A DNA stretch of 64,000 nucleotides from Marinomonas transparens (GTDB taxonomy: Bacteria > Pseudomonadota > Gammaproteobacteria > Pseudomonadales > Marinomonadaceae): contig NZ_JAEMNX010000023.1 in assembly GCF_016463975.1 (NCBI RefSeq), forward strand, positions 1 to 64,000, written 5' to 3'. Every line of letters starts with the position of its first letter. Positions within the stretch are counted from its first letter, which is position 1. A program made the translations under genes and the position numbers. The notes beneath the pieces were generated by a model. It made no database searches. It worked only from the letters and a program-made list of their open reading frames with translations, and had not been told where the DNA came from. Below, piece by piece: positions 60,093 through 64,000 of the stretch.

Positions 60093-61699
60093 GACAAGTT
60101 CTCTGTGTCAATTTTACGTTCTAGTTCAAATTGTGCGTCTGTTATAGCTGCTAATGTCTTATCATGGGTAACGATGATAATGGTCTTATGTTGATTCCGC
60201 GCTAAGTGTTTTAGCTCTTCAATTAATTTTGTTGCCTTTATTTTGTCTAATGCAGCCGTTGGTTCGTCCAACAAAATGATAGGGGCTGAAGAGAGAAATA
60301 CTCTGGCAATACCGACTCTTTGTTGTTCACCGCCTGAGAGTGTCTGAGCATTGCTATCCAATTCTACAGTTAGTTGTGCCTTGTGCAGTGCTGATGTGAG
60401 CTCTTCATCTGTGGCATTGGGTGAAGATAGCCTCAAATTTTCTTTCACCGTTGCAGGTAATACATCTCCACCCTGTGGTATTGATAGCAAAGCTTGGTGT
60501 CGAGTTTGTTCATCTAACTCAGATATGTTCACCTGCGCAAGTTGAATAGAACCAGCTTGTAATGGCTCAAGCCCAGATAAAATAAGAAGTAGTGTGGTTT
60601 TCCCTGCACCGCTTGGGCCTGTGATTGCCGTTAGTGCATCGGCTTTAAAGGTGTGATTTAGCCCATTAATTACCTGAATGTCGTCGATGGACAGTTCGGC
60701 GTCTCTAATCTCAAGCGTTGTGGGGCTATTTAACTGTGTTATATGGCCTGTTGGGACCGTAGGGTTTTGTAGCAACGCGATCAATCTGCCCATCGATGCT
60801 CGTCCAGTACTCACATAATCAAGGCCATGTCCGAGGCGTAAAACAGGAGTTACAATCGCTAAACTGAAGAATAGGGTGGCCGCAAATGTCATGGCGTCAT
60901 GGTCATAAGATACAAGATAAGCAATCGCAAAGGTTGTCACAGCTTGCAGCAAAGCAACCGCCATACCGGCAAGAGTAGCGACCTTGCTTACCCACATTAC
61001 CATATTGTCTGTAAAGCGTTTTGTTGAGTCATGGTAGGCAGCTAAGGCTCCAGATTGTCTACCATATATCCGGTTTACTCGAATACCTCGAGCATAATCA
61101 TCGACAGCGGAGATGACTTCTCCCATCACTTGCATACGTGCTGCTCCATCACGAGCGCTAACATGTGGTACCACAACAAGATAATACAATGAGGCGATGA
61201 TGCCGGGTAATAGTACCCAGAGTGCGACAGGGCCGACCATGCTCATTAATAAAGTAATGGAGGCTAATGGCAGGATGGCGAAGTTAGCGACTTCTGAGGG
61301 TAGGTGAGCCACCATGTGGTGCAGCTTTTCAATATCACTGGAGACCAAATTTCGTAAACTCTGATCGCTTTGTTTAGACAGTGCCGTTGCTGGTAATCGG
61401 ATTAAGTGATTGGCAACCTTGCGGCGTAATCTTCCTGAGAATGCGGCCTCTGCGTCGTGTGCAAGCCATGAGGCGGCGGCGGCAAATAGTGCTGCCGTAA
61501 TCCATAGAACAACAGCGGCAATTACCCAATCAGAAGAGATATCACCAATCAACCGTACCAAACACCAAAGTGCTCCTAACATGGATAATCCTGATAGGGA
61601 CGATGATAGTGTTCCTGCAAAAAGTTTGGGTAATGCTGGTTTCAATGATGGTGCTATTAATGGGTTAGTCATAAGGTCTCGCAAGCTTGGGTCACTCAT
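60089..61699 (-). CDS. ABC exporter half-transporter, first subunit (BarA-like)
   Basis: 536 residues from the ATG at 61699, chosen because GGAGA lies seven bases upstream; an ATG at 61711 is possible. Membrane domain about 30-310, then Walker A GPSGAGKTTLLLIL, signature LSGGEQQRVGIARVFL and Walker B IILLDEPTAALD. In Walker B the catalytic Glu is present in both partner ATPases. Probably exports the finished siderophore together with the next gene. Confidence 0.85.
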   Translation of the reverse strand: MSDPSLRDLMTNPLIAPSLKPALPKLFAGTLSSSLSGLSMLGALWCLVRLIGDISSDWVIAAVVLWITAALFAAAASWLAHDAEAAFSGRLRRKVANHLIRLPATALSKQSDQSLRNLVSSDIEKLHHMVAHLPSEVANFAILPLASITLLMSMVGPVALWVLLPGIIASLYYLVVVPHVSARDGAARMQVMGEVISAVDDYARGIRVNRIYGRQSGALAAYHDSTKRFTDNMVMWVSKVATLAGMAVALLQAVTTFAIAYLVSYDHDAMTFAATLFFSLAIVTPVLRLGHGLDYVSTGRASMGRLIALLQNPTVPTGHITQLNSPTTLEIRDAELSIDDIQVINGLNHTFKADALTAITGPSGAGKTTLLLILSGLEPLQAGSIQLAQVNISELDEQTRHQALLSIPQGGDVLPATVKENLRLSSPNATDEELTSALHKAQLTVELDSNAQTLSGGEQQRVGIARVFLSSAPIILLDEPTAALDKIKATKLIEELKHLARNQHKTIIIVTHDKTLAAITDAQFELERKIDTENLS

Positions 61700-61811
61700 G
61701 CTTGTCTCCATTTACTATTATGCTGTTGTTTCATAGGGCGAACATAGCTCTCGTCGTTGTTGTTATCGTTGGGGGGGCTTACTGGTTCTCAGGGGTGAGT
61801 GTTTCAAATAA

Positions 61812-62984
61812 TTAAGAATAAGCAAAGCGCTTGGGAGTTGTTTGTTGATCAGTAATAACATCTTGTTGATCAGCAATGACGTCTGTAATCAAAATATCGA
61901 TTTTCTGCGTGTCTTTATGATGGGCTGTGGTGATTAGGTGGGCGTTAGGTTCAGAGACGGCTAAATGGTGCTTTCTCCAGACCTCTTCAGACGGGCAGGG
62001 AAATACGACGGTAATAGAGTTAGGGTTGCGCCAAGCTGGAACGCCCGCAGCTTGAAACTTGTCGACGGCGTACTGTGCCATTTGTAGGCAGTGTTGAATG
62101 CGCTGCTGCCATTGTTGTGATGAGCGACTATTAATTGCTGCCCACATCATTAATACCGAATGGCCATTTCTGGAGCCACTTATGGTTTGATCACGTGCTG
62201 AAATATAATCCACATCGACAGAAATACGATCAACATTTACACGTTTAGCGACGACAATGCCGCAAGGTATGGGGGAGCCAATCATCTTATGGCCAGATAG
62301 GCAGATCGAGTCAACGCCATCGGCAAATGAAAAGGGTTGTGGGTTATCTACAAAGGGGAGAATCATGCCACTTAGTGCTGCATCTGCATGTAAATAGAAA
62401 TCCTGTCGCTCAATGCCAATTTGCTTTAACCGTTGTTTGATCGCTTTAATATTGTCCACAGCACCTGACATGGTCGTTCCAATATTGGCAAATATAATCG
62501 GATTTCGATCCTTATTGCCTTCTATCTTTTGTATTAAGTCATCAGTGTCAATTTCACCGTTGTCTAAACACTCTATAATGCACGATTTCATTCGAAGCAA
62601 TTTAGCAATTTTCACTACTGAATAATGTGTCTCTTTCGAGTAATACAAGGTCGCATTAGGGAATAACTCCCTTGCCAAGTAGCAGCCGAACATATTTCCT
62701 TCTGTTCCGCCGTTGGTAACGTAGCCCCAGCTTTCCTTAAAGGGTATTTGGAATAAATCGGCATAGTATTTCATAACTTCTTTTTCAAAATCGAAAGAAT
62801 TTAAAGCATAGTTACTGCTCTCCTGCCAGTCGCCGCAGTTATTTAGAGAAAAATTAAAAAATCGATATAAAGTAGAGTAATCGAAATCTGCGGACTCAGG
62901 GTAGCCGATATTAAAGTACTGATGTTCTAGGCAGTAATCCCAAAAGGTATCAAGACGGTTTTGGTTAGTAGCAGATAAAATCAT
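61812..62984 (-). CDS. hdc: Histidine decarboxylase (PLP-dependent)
   Basis: 390 residues of the group II PLP decarboxylases: [61 protein letters not shown] and the cofactor Lys in [14 protein letters not shown]. This pattern is that of bacterial histidine decarboxylases (AngH, BasG), which make histamine for anguibactin or acinetobactin. GGAG precedes the ATG. The C-terminus carries a 21-bp tandem duplication (61842-61883) encoding two similar ITDQQ-type units. First gene of the hdc-ABC-ABC unit. Confidence 0.92.
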   Translation of the reverse strand: MILSATNQNRLDTFWDYCLEHQYFNIGYPESADFDYSTLYRFFNFSLNNCGDWQESSNYALNSFDFEKEVMKYYADLFQIPFKESWGYVTNGGTEGNMFGCYLARELFPNATLYYSKETHYSVVKIAKLLRMKSCIIECLDNGEIDTDDLIQKIEGNKDRNPIIFANIGTTMSGAVDNIKAIKQRLKQIGIERQDFYLHADAALSGMILPFVDNPQPFSFADGVDSICLSGHKMIGSPIPCGIVVAKRVNVDRISVDVDYISARDQTISGSRNGHSVLMMWAAINSRSSQQWQQRIQHCLQMAQYAVDKFQAAGVPAWRNPNSITVVFPCPSEEVWRKHHLAVSEPNAHLITTAHHKDTQKIDILITDVIADQQDVITDQQTTPKRFAYS

Positions 62985-63143
62985 GTTCAGCTCCGTTGAT
63001 TTGATTTTGCATAATGTTACCGAGTCAAGAAAATTACCTAATCGTAAGTGTATGTTGACGGCTCATTTTTCAGTCCTTTGGTAATAGGGGGCTTTAAGAA
63101 AGAAATTACCACATTGACTTTTTGCCGTGCGAGTACACTGTGC

Positions 63144-63185
63144 TTGACAACGGCATTTATCGTAACGATAATGAGAATGATAATC
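63144..63185 (+). promoter_or_regulatory. Sigma-70 promoter overlapped by a consensus Fur box
   Basis: TTGACA (63144-63149), a 17-bp spacer and GATAAT (63167-63172) form a near-ideal promoter. GATAATGAGAATGATAATC (63167-63185), a classic 19-bp Fur site, covers its -10 and start region. It points to the gene at 63378; the divergent hdc gene starts 183 bp to the left and may be affected too. Confidence 0.85.
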
Positions 63186-63377
63186 AACATCTATTTATTG
63201 TTGAATTGATGCTTTGGTTCAATAGGAGTGTAAACATTCGTTGAGCCCCTAAAATACATTGAAAAATTAGAGGCCGTAGGTAGCTGAAGTTGTATCTTTT
63301 ACAAGCTAACGACTTTTAGGAAGTACTCAAGAATTATGGCTTTACTGGCTTTTATCACTCATTAAACAGGACGTATT
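63186..63377 (+). other. Long untranslated leader of the last gene
   Basis: About 200 bases separate the predicted transcription start from the ATG at 63378. A nine-codon frame (63336-63365) ends just before the ribosome site ACAGGACG but has a poor site of its own. I see no recognisable riboswitch. The other part of the gap (62985-63143) holds no gene. Confidence 0.4.
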
Positions 63378-64000
63378 ATGTTGACACAGGCTTCTATTTC
63401 TAACGTAACACCTTCATTACCAGTCAGCGAGTATGAAGAAAACATTTGGATGTTGCAGTTACAGCAACCTGAACAGGTATCTCGGAATATTAGTGCTTGG
63501 GAATTAAGTAATGATGCTAACCTTCCGTTGTTGAGCAAAGTGATTCATAACCTAATCGAAGAAATTCCTGATTTAAATGTTAGATATAATTTCAGTGATG
63601 ATGGTGATTTAATGAAATACAAAGCTGAAAAGTATGAAGCTTGCTTAAATTTATTAACATTAGAAGCTGATGAAGTTTCTAATTATCTATCTAAACTAAA
63701 AGATATCCCGTGGGATGCTGCTGTTAATCCTCCATTTAATTCATTTATCATACAAACTGAGTATGGGGTTACTCTCGCTCTCGATTTACATCCGATTCTG
63801 GATCAGAGCTATCAGTTAGAAGACCTGATAACTTTAATACAAAACAATTACTACCAGCTTTCAAAAGATGGGCAGGTGCTTAACCTAACAGAAATTGATC
63901 AGTCACCAGTAGGGTTGGTAAGTGGAATACAACAACCGAATGAATCAACTCAATTGAGGTTAACGAAGTCGCAGATAGCGAATATCATTCTCGATGAATT
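63378..64000 (+). CDS. Condensation/carrier NRPS protein (AngM/BasB-like), N-terminal part (right edge)
   Basis: The frame runs from the ATG at 63378 (AGGA upstream) off the window after 207 codons. The start, VSEYEENIWMLQLQQPEQVSRNISAWELS, resembles the opening of a condensation domain, and ALDLHPILDQS near 134 is a degenerate HHxxxDG motif: one His and the Asp kept, the first His and Gly replaced. In AngM, as I recall, the carrier Ser is Ser215 and a condensation domain follows, so the active carrier site would lie just beyond the window. The expected role is transfer of the cyclised acyl group to N-hydroxyhistamine. Reading beyond the edge would settle this. Confidence 0.75.
   Translation, partial: MLTQASISNVTPSLPVSEYEENIWMLQLQQPEQVSRNISAWELSNDANLPLLSKVIHNLIEEIPDLNVRYNFSDDGDLMKYKAEKYEACLNLLTLEADEVSNYLSKLKDIPWDAAVNPPFNSFIIQTEYGVTLALDLHPILDQSYQLEDLITLIQNNYYQLSKDGQVLNLTEIDQSPVGLVSGIQQPNESTQLRLTKSQIANIILDE

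Noticed and set aside
63336-63365. Nine-codon frame just before the AngM-like start
   Set aside because: Poor ribosome site and no clear attenuator structure; noted only as a possible leader element.
1-64000. CRISPR arrays, tRNA or rRNA genes, prophage or integrase genes
   Set aside because: Looked for spaced direct repeats, cloverleaf-like segments and integrase motifs by eye; none seen. A computed scan could still find a weak tRNA.

Overview
The window reads as chromosomal DNA of a marine, Oceanospirillales-type gammaproteobacterium. A Marinomonas-like host is my best guess, from gene content and moderate GC; this is inference, not a database match. Genes are dense and mostly conventional up to about 34 kb. 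From about 35 kb to the right edge the window is dominated by iron acquisition.

Region by region. 0-8 kb: an unrecognised partial gene, a BluB-like flavoenzyme, a sodium/solute symporter with its DUF4212 small subunit, a FosA-like VOC protein with an extra N-terminal part, a secreted Nep1-like protein fused to a ricin-type lectin domain, a second VOC protein and an AhpD-like protein. 8-15.3 kb: a cytochrome b561 gene broken by an in-frame TAG, then cydA-cydB-cydX-cydD-cydC, the bd oxidase and its maturation exporter in one unit. FNR/Anr-like sites lie before both. 15.8-30 kb: a chemoreceptor, a branched-chain aminotransferase, an IS5-type MITE, a Spy/CpxP-like gene divergent from cpxRA with a perfect CpxR box, small genes, and a kinase / response regulator / REC-GGDEF-EAL operon. 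30-36 kb: a TraB/GumN protein, a MAPEG protein, and FucP-like, EamA and MFS transporters.

36-64 kb, siderophore region. A minus-strand operon encodes a periplasmic binding protein, a FecCD permease, an ATPase, a pseudoazurin-like cupredoxin and an MFS transporter. Divergent from it, across a Fur box, is entC-[entE remnant]-entA, then a phosphopantetheinyl transferase. Next comes a gene set with the composition of anguibactin/acinetobactin loci. On the minus strand are a tandem-cyclization NRPS, a flavin N-hydroxylase and an uptake operon (permease, permease, ATPase, binding lipoprotein, TonB receptor). On the plus strand are entE, entB and a free-standing adenylation protein. Back on the minus strand are histidine decarboxylase and two half-size ABC exporters. 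A last plus-strand gene, probably a condensation/carrier protein, runs off the edge. The predicted product is 2,3-dihydroxybenzoate joined through an oxazoline or thiazoline to N-hydroxyhistamine. Fur boxes mark the main promoters.

Most notable: (1) an entE remnant of 49 codons where an entCEBA-type operon appears to have lost entE and entB, whose functions are now supplied 13 kb away; (2) both NRPS proteins with C-terminal carrier-like domains have the Asp-Ser of the attachment site replaced by Arg-Pro; (3) an IS5-type MITE family at three places, once supplying the C-terminus of cytochrome b561 and once abutting the NRPS stop codon; (4) a Nep1-like/ricin-lectin fusion. I saw no tRNA, rRNA or CRISPR array.
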